64,000 nt of DNA from Dryococelus australis (taxonomy: Eukaryota; Arthropoda; Insecta; Phasmatodea; Phasmatidae), in the NCBI GenBank assembly GCA_029891345.1, contig CM057009.1:229143120-229207119 (forward strand). Reading direction: 5' to 3'. Below, piece after piece: positions 25,511 through 38,379 of this stretch. Each line of letters starts with the position of its first letter. The stretch's first letter is position 1. Under the pieces are notes generated by a model. The model searched no databases. It was not told the origin of the DNA and was given only the letters and a program-made list of their open reading frames with translations. Made by a program: the position numbers and the translations under genes.

Positions 25511-27321
25511 GACATAGAATTACATAGCAAAGGAGCGAATCTAAAATTGGATAGTGCGAATTAAAGGATTAATTAATGGTGTAATCTTAATTGAATTAAT
25601 AAGTGTTTTTCGATGTGTCGGATTAAATATTAATGGAGTAATACTTTTTATTTTTGAATTTTAATTTTTTTAAATTTTGGTTGTATGTTCATTTTGTGTC
25701 ATAGAGATTATTTTGAGAGAGACACATCGATCTTCATGCTTGGACGTCTGGCAGGCGACTGAGCTCTGAGGTGTGTGGACAGCAGCATATATGTATTGTG
25801 TTTGGTGCAAGAGTGGCATAAGTTTTATTTTTGGGCAAAAGTGGTCTGTCTGCAGTATAGAACGTGTACTGAGGTCAGTGGCTGGGTGAGGGAAGAAGTG
25901 AATTTTGGGAGTAGGTGCAGATCTGCCTTAGTCGCTGTTTGGTATCATGTTAAATTGCTATCGGCTGAGCTCGGAAATGAGCATTTATAAATCACTGTTT
26001 TAAGATAACTGAATGTATATATTTTATACCAGCACTTAATTTATACTGCAACATCAAATTATATAACAAATTACACATAACAAATTAAACAAATACCTAT
26101 TGCAGCATGAGACACTTCACACTCTACATATAAGACATAGTTTATCACAAATCAATTAAATGCAGAGATAAAAACTGACACACGCTCAATTATACCTACA
26201 CACACATGAAATATTTAATATTCAAAAAGGAAGTGTACCACCGCACGCAAGCAAGAGACGAAACGACGTGGCCTCAATTACATCAAACACACTTCACACT
26301 CTACAAATAAGACATAGTTTATTACAAATCAATAAAATGCAAAGAAACATGAATACGATTTACCTTCAATTATACCTACGATGCGGAGAGAACGAGATGT
26401 AAAAATGAGTTATTAAACAAACACAAAGTATGTTTACAACCCTGTTCAAGAATATATATATACGTCATAACAAAACTTAGTAATCACATGCAACAACTCA
26501 TAACAAAATATACTAATCACACGCACAAAATTAGTTCATGCACAAATAAATGTAATATATCACAAATCAATGAAATACTGTAATTAAATACCACGATCAA
26601 TCACAAATTTACTTGCAAAACAAGAAAAAACGATGTATCTTCAATAATTACACTAATCACATTGCATACCCAATGATTACACAAAAAAAAATGCGAACCA
26701 CATGTTCAAATTATAAATAAAAAATTAAACATGATACAATTTTGTTGCCTATCCCACCCTATCTCACTAGAAATATATAATACACGCAAAACAACAGGGC
26801 AAAGCAATTAAATCCCAGAAATCTACAACTTGCCTCAACGAAATACCAGCTAACCACGATCTACACTGACGACTTCCACTAAAACACAAGCAAAATGACT
26901 TACCCACAATTACACTTAACACACTTCACACGCAACAAAGTAAAAAAGAAACAACTCAATTAACTCACTCTTAACACGTAACACCGCTTATGTTTAAATA
27001 TAGTGCGCTCGGTTAACTCTCTTCGGCTCTCAGTAATACGCCAGCCCGCATCGATCTTATCGCGGCGACCCTGCCCGCCACAGTGACTCATCACACTATT
27101 CCACATGCACGTCACACGTTTCTGGTAATATACGTTTATTAAAGGTTCGAACTTAATTTCTTGTGTGTACACGTGCATATTTGACTGATAACAATTGTGT
27201 GAAAAGAAGCTCAGTGTATCCAATATTTACACACTGTCCAGCGAGCACCTGCCAGCGCTCAGCCAGGTCGGGTCATCAGGAACAACGAAAATGGTCCTGT
27301 TACACTCGCCTTGTGTAGAGC
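25511..27321. other. A/C-rich repetitive stretch, no gene
   Basis: No coding region supported. From about 26000 the plus strand is A+C-rich. A segment starting ACACTTCACACTCTAC with GACATAGTTTATYACAAATCAAT occurs at 26112 and again at 26289 (spacing 177 bp), and weaker versions appear near 26560. A GC-richer piece lies at 27000-27120. Confidence 0.55.
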
Positions 27322-27322
27322 G

Positions 27323-27418
<96 letters not shown>
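27322..27418. repeat. (CT)n(AT)n microsatellite
   Basis: A CT run of about 20 bases followed by a long AT/TA run. Open frames across it on both strands (Tyr-Ile repeats) are artefacts. The interval 27419-28069 shows no gene. Confidence 0.95.
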
Positions 27419-28069
27419 GACACTTCCCTGTTATACACACACACACCAAGCTCGCTTTGGCCGGTGGCCATTGGCGAGCAAACCAATTGAAAAATTCAAA
27501 TATCACATCCCAACTGATATTAAAAATGGAGATAGATGCGAAATAACTTTTACCTGCACAATTACAGTACATATAGCAACGATCTCAACAAATATGATTA
27601 ATCTTGCACTATATCCTAAGGCGAATACACCAAAACTTTATTACTTTGGTAAACCATAGCTAGTGTTACTAAATTAAATATTACGCGATTCACCCTTAAC
27701 AACACTCAGATGTCCAGGCCTATATATTATATGTTTTTTTATTGGTAAATGTTGTTGTTCTAGCATAACTATTTGAAATAATGAAGTACTGTAAACATTA
27801 AAAATTAATATAGACTGAAATTCAATAACTGTATTTTCCAACCCCTAAGGCATGCCAACACTTATCGCCCATGTCTGATTTAATTAATATATATATACAC
27901 CAAACATATATAGCATGTTAGCGATATCATTACATAACTCGAAGATTTAATATAACGTTCTCCACTTACAATACTAAAATGTATATTTATATCAGTTTCA
28001 AGGTATTCTACTTAAGTATCCTTACATATTCAGATTTGTTTGTATTAAAATTCCGATGTACTTTCAAGT

Positions 28070-28560
28070 AATGCTCTTTACCAACATATAACCAATAAAA
28101 TGAAGTACGTTATTGTTGGCATTTGCCTGTTAACTTCCCTATGGGCTAACCACATATTCTCTCTTACACACTATCCGCTTAGAGCGTCAACGAAACATTA
28201 GTTAAAAATTCAAATAATAGTTTATAGCACATGGCAAGGTTTGTGAACGTGACACTAAAACCAAATTTATTTTTCAATATTTCCCAATACCTTACAAATC
28301 ACATACTAATATGTTATTAATTTTAAAAACTCTCTCTGTACTAATGATCTCCTTTACAAACGTATCAATGAACCTTAGTAATTTGCCTAACACATGAATA
28401 TTAATATTTACCCAAAAGTTTACATGTCATTGTATATACGGAGCAGTCACCATTACATGTACAAAGAATCGTATGTATTTTTAATTCAAGTATGTTTTAG
28501 ATGGAGTTTCACAACACTCCAAGTATAGCAGCAGGTAACATCGTGCAGACTTACAACCGT
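28070..28560 (+). repeat. Inverted repeat, left end of the decayed Polinton
   Basis: Matches 34790-35270 in reverse complement. Landmarks: CTATCCGCTTAGAG with CATATTCTCTCT (28150-28185) and TTAGATGGAGTTTCACAACA (from 28498). A short frame beginning MEFHNTPSIAAG (28501) starts inside the repeat, and the right copy has the near-identical start on minus (34849), as in the larger Polinton where an ORF lies within each TIR. Confidence 0.75.
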
Positions 28561-29240
28561 AAAAAACTCTTATACTATGTGTATGTTACGTATTCAATTG
28601 GACAACATTCCATGTGGCGAATTATTGATAAATATGTTTTGAAACATTTCGTGTTCAATAATATTAATTCTCCTCACTTATAACATATTTTCCCTTTTGT
28701 ACGTTTGGAAACTGATTCATCAGAATTTTTTATGTGAATAAAGTTTGATGAGACACACTGTAAGTGTATCTACTCCTAATATTACGGGGCAAGAGGGGCG
28801 AAAGTCGTAGCATGCCATTAGCTAATGTTACAGGCGAAAGACGTCGCTTGGTACCACTACACATTTCTTAGCTACGCACGGCGGGGATTTCACAACTATA
28901 AATCCACTTGACATCTCTCAAGAAAACTTTCACTCCTTTGCTTTGTGTCTCACACACGCATTTCCATTAAAAGTTGAGAAGCCATGCTACAGACTTTGTA
29001 TCCTTAGTGAGCCAACAAATGTAATTTTTAATAAGATAAACACCCTAACCAATGAATGTAACTACGGAACCAAAACAATTGTTTAACCAATAGAGTGAGT
29101 TCAAATACAAAAATATATTAACTTTAGTGTAATATACATACATGTATGTGTAAATGACATAAACATACGCTTCGTCCTTCAAACACATCGTCACTCATTC
29201 TCTGCGTCATTGATTAATAGCATCACCCATTCATACACCA

Positions 29241-29304
29241 TTAAAAATCGGAACACACATTGCAAGCTTATGTTAAAAATCGGAACACACATTGCAAGCT
29301 TATG
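29241..29304 (+). repeat. Perfect 32-bp tandem duplication
   Basis: The 32 bases 29241-29272 are repeated exactly at 29273-29304. Perfect identity in otherwise decayed DNA implies a recent slippage or duplication event. Confidence 0.9.
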
Positions 29305-30538
29305 TTAAAAAGTACTAATACACCCAAATGACATAAGGTAATAAAAATAAAATTCGCAACAATACATGCAATCCCTTTACTACTTAAATTTATTACATAC
29401 CATAAATAATTTAAAACATAATTGATAGGCATTTTCACTTTTATTAGAACACATCCGGGTTTATTTTTATTTAGCATTGCCAAGCACATGCCAACACTGA
29501 AGCACACGCACACCAATACATATAGGAGAATCCAGGACTGAGGCAAGATGTAGCAAGTCGAATTTTTGAAAATTCGTAGACATGATGTGGTCGCTCATTG
29601 TGCAGTAAACAGTTGCCCCTTGCAGTTAGATACACAGCCAGATGCCGAGCTGTGTAGGTAGACGAGTCATAGGGAATATTGTACCAGAAACGAGCGGAGA
29701 GGGGATGTTGGTTCGATGGTGATGAGAGGTGATTTTGCAGATTCGTGTAGAATGATGACAGGCAGTAGATGACAGCTGTCATATAGTTGAGGCAGGCATA
29801 CAGGCTGTTGCTGTGGCAATGAGTCAAGCGTTGGGGAATTATTTCAACGCCTTAACAGTTCGCTATAGGAGACGTTCCCATGTGTAATCCAGAATTCGCA
29901 TTACTCGTGGAAAGTTCTTCCAGAAAACTATCAAGAAGCTAGCATTCTAATGCAATTCTCCCTCTCTTAACTCATGCTCATAACAATGTGTAATAAATTG
30001 TAACCTGAAACAACAAAGATAGAACACACCATTATACACACTTACCATGATAAAATTTTACCTCAAAGAAAATAAATATTATTAATTACACTCTCCCAAC
30101 ACAAAATTTGATAAATTCTAATACTACACATACAATAAAAATAATTACACACTACATCACTTATATCAGCCCACCACTCACATATACTCAAACTTCAAAA
30201 CCAGCATGTACTCACCCATCTATTCTCATAATTCAACACCATTCACAATGCTGGGTCGAGGGGAGCAAATTATACTATATCTTCGTCAATCCTCTCGTAA
30301 AAAAAGCAGTAGTTCGCCCTCTATTCGCCCATTAACTCTCTCTAACTCACCCCACCCCAATATACACATTAAAAAAAAAAATATTTTTTAAAATTATTTA
30401 CATAAGTCACCCTAAATATTAAATACAAACTACTAATTACTTACGTGATTATACTAAGTAGCCCACTCACCCCCATACACATCAAATATACATGAATACA
30501 TCCATTCACTGACCAAAATTTAGGAGCGAGGTTTATTC

Positions 30539-30575
30539 TACCTTCCACATCATTCTATGAATGATGTGGAAGGTA
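30539..30575. repeat. Perfect 16-bp hairpin
   Basis: TACCTTCCACATCATT (30539-30554), a 5-base loop and its exact reverse complement (30560-30575). I know no function. It lies inside the decayed Polinton, 0.45 kb before the ATPase remnant. Confidence 0.85.
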
Positions 30576-31019
30576 TCTTTCACCTCTGGATGTGGATGGG
30601 TTCTTTCTAATATTTGCTGTTTTATCAGCCAGAATTGTATCTGCTATGCCAATGTTTCGAATTGTTTGTTTGAGCATAAACTATATTGTGCTTTTTACGA
30701 CCCTTATCTGGAGAGTTTATTCCTTGATAGTTCCATGCCAGATGTTATGCAAATTTAGTTCTGGGACCACAGTAAATATATTTTGGTAAATACATATCAA
30801 ATCACTCTTTATTAATCGATGTATTCAATACTACACGCAGTTTGTTATGCATTTAGTACGACCCATTGTTTTCAACTGAATGCAAATCTATATGTAGGCA
30901 TGCATTTATAGTTTTGTCAGTATGCTATATTATACTTTGTGTAGTAGTATATAAATGAAGGTTGTAAACAAAGTGTGCATCTTCTGGTTACTGTATCTAT
31001 GAAAGGAAATGTAATTGAA

Positions 31020-31640
31020 CAGAAACATGGAATTATTTTACCACCAAATATATATTGTATAAAAAGCAGTCCTGCTTCATGAGGAAAAACATGTGTTTTT
31101 ATTTCAATGTTGGAACATGGGAATGGACTTTAGTTTGAAAATGTATATGTGTTTTTTAAAACAACAAAAAGCGAAATATTAATGATAAGCGAACATTTTG
31201 TAATGAATTGAAGGACTGCAACATTTCCCCTTTACTAATAAAGGATGATATTGTGCCACATAATGAAGAATTACCCAATTTCAAATTTAAATTTGACGAT
31301 GTTTGGTTTGAACCACAAGGTGAAATACAGCAATATTTTTGTATTAGTAGACATTCAAACATTGATTGCTTTTATCTGTCCCAAAGTTACACACATATTC
31401 CAAAACATAGTTTCCATGATAAAGAAAATCTCTAATTGTTTTTAAAATGGACAATTTAAATCTACAAAATATTTATCATGATCATAATATAGGCGATATG
31501 TAATTAGCAAAGTTTAAATATATGTGTTCTTACAGTTGTAAAGACAAGTACGGTTTTTTGGTTATTATGTATATGCTTCCCCTATACAAAGACATATATT
31601 GTAATGGATTTGACCATTTTTTACTCCTAGATGAAAAATA
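31020..31640 (+). pseudogene. Polinton packaging ATPase remnant
   Basis: FtsK/HerA-type genome-packaging ATPase. The degenerate P-loop region lies at about 31070-31090 (a stop replaces a residue just before GKT), followed by FENVYVF (about 31130). The frame 31208-31435 holds the Walker B region (FKFKFDDV) and the hallmark SRHSNIDCFYLSQSYTHIPK. The next stretch (31440-31640) keeps YSCKDKYGFLV and NGFDHFLL in other frames. Stops and shifts make it dead. Compare the better-preserved copy at 58493-59185. Confidence 0.8.
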
Positions 31641-32280
31641 ACAAGTGTTAAAAAAATGTGGACATATCAGTATAATATGTAGACATTACAACAGCAGTTT
31701 AATAAAAAATAGCGATGGGGATTGTGATTTAAATGGGCATATATTATGTAATGTAGGTATAGCTGTGAAATACTGTGATATGATTAATATAGGCTATGTG
31801 GAAGACTTAAAATACTATTACACTAAACATATTTAAATCACAATGAACTGACATAAAAGATAAATTAGTAAAGTTAGATGAAAGTATTACAAAAGTTTGT
31901 ATGAATAGTAGTTACATTTTGGAAATATTGACAAATGTGATATCTGGACTGCAGAATTTAGAAACAAGAACACATGAAAATTTAGAACGTTTAAAAAGTG
32001 GAATTAATGTATTGGTAGCCGCTACTATTGCAAAGTAACTTAAAACAAGGATGGAAGAAATATCACAATATATAACTGTTGAATTAGTTAATAAATCATC
32101 TGGTTTAGTTACATAAACATATCTGAGAAAGCAAAATGATGATTTGAAATAATGACTAATTCTTGTTCTTAATGACTTGAGAGATCGAACTCCAAGTAAA
32201 TTAGATGTAGTTATAAGTAAAGTGGAAAAGATTGAAAGGCACAGAATACTCAGCTAGAAAACCAACACCTTATGTTATAT
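31641..32280 (+). pseudogene. Unrecognised Polinton gene region with coiled coil
   Basis: Two pieces: a 63-codon frame (31645-31836) without recognisable motif, and 31850-32130, where a broken frame has heptad-like leucines and charged residues (NLETRTHENLERLKSGINVL) suggesting a coiled coil. A stop occurs after AATIAK. Position between ATPase and DUF8207-like genes suggests a structural protein, but this is inference. Confidence 0.35.
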
Positions 32281-32311
32281 ATAAATAATAGAATGTAACT
32301 ATAAAGTCAAA

Positions 32312-33030
32312 ATGTCCAACTCTACTTCTGAATTACATAGTACTCAATGTGCTGTAAAGGAGCAATACTTGCAAGCTAAACAAGCACGAACAGAATGGGA
32401 TGTTTTTAATGAGGAGATATTTAAACCTGTTACAAGTAAAATGGCTACAATATATTTTGTGTTAACTACATCTATTGACACACTGCAGGAAATTAAATCA
32501 GAAGAACTTTTAAAGAAGAAGAAAAAGAAATCACTTCTCACTTAACATAATGTTATTTAGCTTTAGAACATTCTTTGCCTGTGGGCGATACAACATTTTG
32601 TGTATATCGACATGTTAATATATAGTTTCTCAGAGATGCCTTCATTATGTTATTACCTGAAAATACAATTCATGTAGGTGATTATGTGACTGATGTGAGT
32701 GAAGAATTGTTTGAGTTATTGTTTAAACAATTTCCAAATGGATACTTTGACATCAATCTGGAGAATTAGAAGGAACTTGTACAATGGACAAATGCAAATA
32801 ACCATTCAGGAGACAAATAATAATCCGAAACTACATTTCTTAGGCAATATTGTTGTAAGTAGAATATATAAACATGAAGTTCGTGATTGTTTTTCTCCTG
32901 TATATTGGAACAATCCTAATGTGTTGGTGAATATATTAAAACTTATCATCGCTTTGAAACAGTCTGGGAATAATTCACATGCAAACTAAATTATGTCTAT
33001 TATTGAAGAGCTGACTTAAGAAAGGTATAT
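32312..33030 (+). pseudogene. DUF8207-like Polinton protein, broken
   Basis: The start at 32312 gives a charged, helical N-terminus containing FNEEIFKPVTSKM. After a frame change the region 32650-32790 has the hallmark of the family, a segment with IHVGDYVTDVSEELFELLFK then a DLxNYKxLxxxTNA-like stretch. The end (32890-33000) has YWNNPNVLVNILKLIIALK and SIIEEL. The same family occurs at 55649-56664. Function unknown; it recurs next to capsid genes in Polintons, so a virion role is possible. Confidence 0.65.
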
Positions 33031-33034
33031 TTGT

Positions 33035-34165
33035 AATGAAGTCAAGTAAGATTGCTCAAGAACTGCATGCTCATGCAAGAATAAGGTTTCCTAGAAGAAG
33101 GGTTATTATAGGCTATTCATGGTAAAGTGAGCACTTTTTGAAGCCCTCTAATTTGGAATTATAGTCAAAAAATGTATTTTATTATAGCCTTAGAAGTTAA
33201 ATTTTTAGTCTGGTGAAATATATATACTGTGTTTATTACTTATCTGACAAAATATTTATCATAAAAAGTGGTGAAAGGTTACAAAATTGCTGTTATGAAA
33301 AAAGTAACTAGAGCCTCAAAAATGCTCATTTTACCATGAACAGCATATATTCATGGTTTAAATGATCTTTTTGAAGCAAACTTGCATGAAATTGCATTGC
33401 TTTTGAAATACAATAATTGATACAAGTATATTTTAACCATAATAGACTTTTATTCAAAAATGCATGAGGAGTACCTGCGAAGAAGAAGACTGGAAAACAA
33501 GTTACTACTGCAATGAAAACCATTTTAGAAGAAAGAACTCCAAAACTAGTCCACACTGACTAAGGAATGGAGTTATTTAATACTTCTTTCCATAAACTAA
33601 TTACAGGGATGAATGATTATGTAATTTGTTCTGAAATAAAAGCAGCTGTAGTCAAGATATTCAAAATCCTTAGAAAAGCTAATATACAGAAATTTTATTT
33701 CGAATGAGACTTTTAGTGGGCGGGCATTATGCCTGAAATGCTGTAATTTTATATTTCAAGACACCACCGAACTATCAAGATGGCACCCAAAAAGGTTATG
33801 TGCAGTAAATTGATGAAAATTGTATATAATAATCATAAGGTAGTCACCAGATAAAACAAAAGTTTAAAGTTAGGTAATATGTACATATTTCCAAGGTCAA
33901 TGGTGTTTTGAGAACTAAATATTTTGAATTATTTCGGTTAGATAGTGGTTTCCTATAGTTTATTACCTCGAAAGCTATGATGGCAAACCCATAAAAGGTG
34001 GGTTTTATGAATTTGAATTACAGAAAGTTAAATCTCGAAATAAATATTTAGTCGATGATATTATTAAGAGGGGAAAACATAGGTTGTTGATTCGCTGGAA
34101 AGGGTACACAAAAGCTCATGATTCGTCAGTGAAATACCCAGATCTCAAAATATTATGAGACACTG
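33035..34165 (+). pseudogene. Polinton retroviral-type integrase with chromodomain, broken
   Basis: Integrase of the rve superfamily. The N-terminal piece (33035-33123) reads AQELHAHARIRFPRRR; it is then interrupted by a 221-bp MITE. The core resumes with FEANLHEI in place of the usual QADLVEM (about 33370), YKYILTIIDFYSK (33420-33460), GKQVTTAMKTILEE (about 33495) and LVHTD (second catalytic Asp, followed by a stop). The usual VER motif reads VVKIF (about 33650), so the catalytic Glu is lost. IKMAPKKV lies near 33775. The C-terminal chromodomain (33990-34165) keeps YLVDDIIKRGKHRLLIRWKG. Confidence 0.85.
33118..33338. mobile_element. 221-bp MITE inserted in the integrase gene
   Basis: Ends are inverted repeats: CATGGTAAAGTGAGCAC at the left and the reverse complement of CATGGTAAAATGAGCAT at the right, with similarity continuing about 28 bp (TTTTTGARGCYCT). 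The inner sequence is AT-rich and non-coding. It splits two integrase pieces that align to adjacent parts of the protein, so the insertion is supported independently. The superfamily is not clear. Confidence 0.75.
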
Positions 34166-34789
34166 TTTGTAAATATGTTATGCATCATAACAATTTCGAT
34201 ATACATTCTCATTAAGTATAGGCTAAAGTTACGTGGAATATATTAAACTCTGTCAACATTCACTTAGCTTTGGTAAAATATTTTCTTTAAACAAATACAC
34301 AAATAGTTTTTTACATTTCCAATTCACATCCATTAACACAGAAGTCTAGTTTATTATGGATTATTATTGATTTAATTAGGTAACATGTTTTCAACAGATT
34401 CGAGGAATATTAAAATGAGTTATATATTTTTTTGTTATATTGTCGACCATTTGCAGGGATATAAGAGATAATCTTTGTCAGTGTTTACAGTAAGCGATAA
34501 AACTTTGAATGAGTAACAATTTATAAAGAAGGTCATTGGTTCGTAACATTTAAATGTATTTTTGTAATAGAATACAGATAAATAGTTTAAATGAAAAAAC
34601 CTCAATGACTGAGTGTTATGTTGATAAATAAGTATACTAATGTTTGGGGGATTAATGCAGGGGATTAAGTAATTATCTTTACATAAAACATAATAGGTTT
34701 TAACAGGGGTAAACATGTAATTATAAATCACTTGCCACATCTGGTTTTGTCCAATTGAATACTTAAAAAATTATTCTATAAAAGTTTTC

Positions 34790-35270
34790 TATGGTTGGAA
34801 GTCGACATGACTATGCCTGCTGCTATACTTGGAGTGTGGTGAAACTCCATCTAACACATATTTGAATTAAAAATAATTTCTATGCTTCGTACATGTTATG
34901 GCGACTGCTCCGAATTTCCAAATATATTTTAGAGTTGTGTGGAAACATTGCTATTAATGTGTTAGGCAACTTACTAATATTAATTGATATGTTTTCAAAG
35001 GAGGTTATTATTACAGACAGACATTTTTTGTTAAATACGCAATGATATAATAAGTGATTTGCTAGGTATTGGGAAATATAGTAAAATAAATTTTGTTTTT
35101 AATGTCTCGTGCACAAACCTTGGCATGTGATACAAACAATTATTTAAATATTTAACCGATATCACGTCGACACTCTAAGCGGATAGTGTGAGAGAATATG
35201 CGATTCAATCATAGGGAAGTTTACAAGCAAATGCAGATAATAATGTACTTTATTTTCTTACATATAATAT
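34790..35270 (-). repeat. Inverted repeat, right end of the decayed Polinton
   Basis: Reverse complement of 28070-28560, for example GGAGTGTGGTGAAACTCCATC (34830-34852) and CTCTAAGCGGATAGTGTGAG (35174-35193). The unrelated stretch 34165-34790 shows no gene. Confidence 0.75.
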
Positions 35271-37100
35271 ATATTAATGTTTAAGCAATCCGATTGGCTA
35301 AAGAAGTATATTGATTTGAATATACAAAAGATAGCTAATGCAAAAAATTACTTCAAAAAGGATACAAGCTGATGAATAACTCACTTTTGGTAAAAATTAT
35401 GTAAAATATTTGAAAAACAATATACATAAAATTAGCATCAGGTGCAAATTAATGTAAAAATTTAATTGCTTAACAAATCAGTCAAAGAATGACCATACTC
35501 AATTAGTACCTTGTATCTCTACATGTTAATAACTTAGGGATGACATTTAATATACCTATATATTTTGGTATGTCGATATTAGAGCTATCGAGAGAGTTGA
35601 TGAATGATTTTGACTACAATGTGATGAAACCTACAAATGGAGATAACATTAAATTATGCATAGTTAAAATGTATAATTTAAAGATGAAGTAGACAATAAA
35701 CCTTAAGAAAAATACCTAGTTAAATTAACTGAACAGTAGCGAGGATTAAGATGGAATTATATAAGAATAAAATCGGAAATATGGTACCTTAGTGTAATAG
35801 TTATTATAGAATGCATAATATAAGTTATTTGTATTGTAGCAGAACATAAATACATATAACTTTATTATTAAATACATTTTCACCCAGCACTTTTACTCTC
35901 CATGTAAGAAACTCTTTTACATATGTTATTGATTCTTTTGAATCTAGGTGATTTCTATACATATGATGTTCTTTTATTTCAAAATACGAACCGATAATAT
36001 CTTCTGAAATAGCCATTTTCTGTATTGTTTCTTTTCCATTCAAGGTGTAATATATGCAACTGAATATGAACAGAAAATCGTAATATTTTTTTTGCAAAGT
36101 CCTGTCTGGAATATATTTTAAAATAATATTTTATATGATTGCTCGTGTATACAAAATTACATATTTAGATGTGTACAGAAATATACACACTGGCGATTTG
36201 CACACTCTAGCATGAGTCGTGTGTGGGATTCTAAGAAAATTAAAGGTTTTTTTTTTTAATTTAGGAAAATCAATTATTTAAATCAATTTAAATTTTGTTT
36301 TTAACATTTTCTTTGTATATTTTTAGGTTTACAGGTTCTTTATGAGGGGGGATCAGTATCTCTCGAAGTCGTTGGTCGAACTTATTTAATTTTATTAAAA
36401 TAATTTTATCCCCATACACATACTATATAATTCTTTTAAACCCTTGTCCCAATGCATGTCCCAAAAGCCAAGTCGTCTAAGGCAACTGCAAGGCGACCCC
36501 AAGGTTCGGCATTTCAATCGTGTGCTCCTCCAGATGGTATTTTGAGCTCTAAAAAGCAGCACCCCTAGTCGTCAACTCTAGAACAAATATGGTGAGCGAT
36601 CGACACCAGCACCCCTAACAGCCATCTTCATAAACAAATATGGTGGTGGAGGAAATGCGACACCAGACCCTCTAGCAGTCAACTCTATAACAAACATGGT
36701 GGTCGAGCGATAACGATATCAGGGCCCCTAACATCAGGCAATGTAAACAAAAGACAAAAAACATTATGGTTGTCGAACGAAAGTAAGAGACAAATGAAAA
36801 ATAATTATGGCGGTGGAGAAAATGTTACTTATTGGTTGAATAAAGGTGAGAGACAGATGATAAATGAGAAAACAAGAGAGAAAGGATAGAGATGGAATGA
36901 AAGAGAGAAAAATGGAAGGACTCTGAGGAAACCCATGGAATGCAAAAAAAAAGGAAAAACAAAATGTGATGATAGAGAGACTACACAGAACAATGGAGCA
37001 TTAAAAATTACATCCTGACTACCAAGATGATGGGTTCAAGATTGCATTGTACTGGATATAAATATGGTTAGCATACTGGCTACAAATATGGCAGAGTCCA
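35240..37100 (+). repeat. Left arm of large inverted duplication (palindrome 2)
   Basis: Matches 39060-41262 in reverse complement. Shared landmarks: the PolB fragment (35279-35690); the stretch 35830-36070; GCGATTTGCACACTCTAGCATGAG (36193-36216); GGCAACTGCAAGGCGACCC (36481-36499); repeats of the type ACAAATATGGTGG with AGCACCCCTA (36550-36700); a GA-rich tract; and TACTGGATATAAATATGG (37049-37066). Confidence 0.85.
35279..35690 (+). pseudogene. Polinton DNA polymerase B fragment (left arm)
   Basis: Open pieces with FKQSDWLKKYIDLN and, after frame damage, MTFNIPIYFGMSILELSREL and NDFDYNVMKP match the part of PolB around and after motif B. The corresponding part of the larger element lies at 51460-51840. 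It is truncated at both sides. The identical truncation point in the right-arm copy shows the fragment was already incomplete when the arms were duplicated. Confidence 0.8.
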
Positions 37101-37224
37101 CGATAGTGGTTGGGTGACCATAATGACAGACCAGAAAGTCGGAAATCCAAGTTGGTCCCTCAAACAATGCACTTTATCCTGATCCCGTCTTCTCCCACAA
37201 GGAACTATACCTTAATACTCACGT

Positions 37225-37430
37225 CCCTGTATCGTATTTTAGTGTTTTGTACAGGAATTTTCATGCCTAAAAATGACAGTGAAAACACCCATTTGAGCGA
37301 TCTTCACTATAAAAAAGACATTGTTAGAATGCCCTTCAATCCTTTATTTATAGACGATATACCTTTTAAATATCCTGTATCTATTTCAATTAAATCAATT
37401 TGACATAAATCATCCTTACCATTTGATCAC
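37225..37430 (-). pseudogene. Polinton integrase fragment (core of palindrome 2)
   Basis: On minus from about 37420: DDLCQIDLIEIDTGYLKGIS and INKGLKGILTM, matching the first catalytic Asp region of the integrase at 54565-55495. Only about 40 residues are clear. Further similarity (a possible KIPVQNTK) is doubtful. The plus-strand 97-codon frame over it (37110-37403) is a shadow. Confidence 0.6.
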
Positions 37431-38379
37431 ATTTCTTCGTGGAAAACTCAATTATATATATATATATAAATGTGTTCCTTCTCTTAAACTAAAATTCACT
37501 TATTTCTATTCATGTTGATTTCTGAGATTTACATATTACATGTGTACATTAAAAAAGTCTAATTTACAGTTTTCATATTTTCTAAATTTACGTTATTATT
37601 TCCAGAATCTTTCTTACATGTCACACTTCAAGTTTTCTCTATTCAATAAACAAAATATTACAAATATAATATATTATCATAAACCATTTTTCCTTATTAT
37701 ATTTTAGAATATTATCATTGTTGTGATTAATCCATCACATTAGATTAAAATTTTACTATATTTTATTTTGAAATATAACTCATCACCTTTTAAAATAAAA
37801 AGGTTAACTGTATACTTTAACATTTACAGGTTCATAAATAACAATAATAAAATACATAAAGTAAGCTTATATGAACACAATCTATTTGTTCAACTTTGCA
37901 ATACATAAAATAGTGAAGATTAGAAGTAGTTATCGAAGTAAGAAATATTTTTTTTATTTCCATTTGCAAAACACAGAACACATGTCATCTTTTCTTTTAA
38001 TTTAACAACATTTTAAATTTATTTGTGTGTAACTCTAAATAGTAAGAGATTGGTAGTTTAGATTTTTCTACAATAAAATCAGATTTATTGTTTATCTCAT
38101 TAACTTTATTACCAAAAACCTCCTATTAACAGCATATTTTCCATCAGTTTGTTCTACTATTTTGTTAATTATTTGATTATGAAGTGAAATACAGTCAATT
38201 GTCTAAAAAAAAAAACAGTATTGTAGCTTAGAATTATATCTGTTTTAAATATAATTATTCAGAATCAATTTTTAATCCATATTTTGTAAATATTAATTTA
38301 AAATCCTGAATATATTATTAATGGTTTCCCAAATACATTCGTTATTTAGTAACAGAAAAATTATGCTTGAAAACTTAAG

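Larger units (their letters stand above)
28070..35270. mobile_element. Decayed Polinton-like element
   Basis: Flanked by inverted repeats of about 480-490 bp (28070-28560 and 34790-35270). It contains remnants of a packaging ATPase, a coiled-coil protein, a DUF8207-like protein and a retroviral-type integrase with chromodomain, all on plus. No polymerase, protease or capsid gene was recognised between these ends, so it is partial as well as mutated. The first ~2.4 kb (28.6-31.0 kb) hold nothing I can name. Confidence 0.7.

Noticed and set aside
27195-27659. 154-codon frame and opposite-strand frames with Tyr-Ile runs
   Set aside because: They are translations of the (CT)n(AT)n microsatellite.
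32344-32541. Minus-strand frame with poly-Phe
   Set aside because: Shadow of the lysine-rich end of the DUF8207-like frame on plus.
37110-37403. 97-codon plus-strand frame in the core of palindrome 2
   Set aside because: The opposite strand carries a recognisable integrase segment here; the plus frame has no motif.
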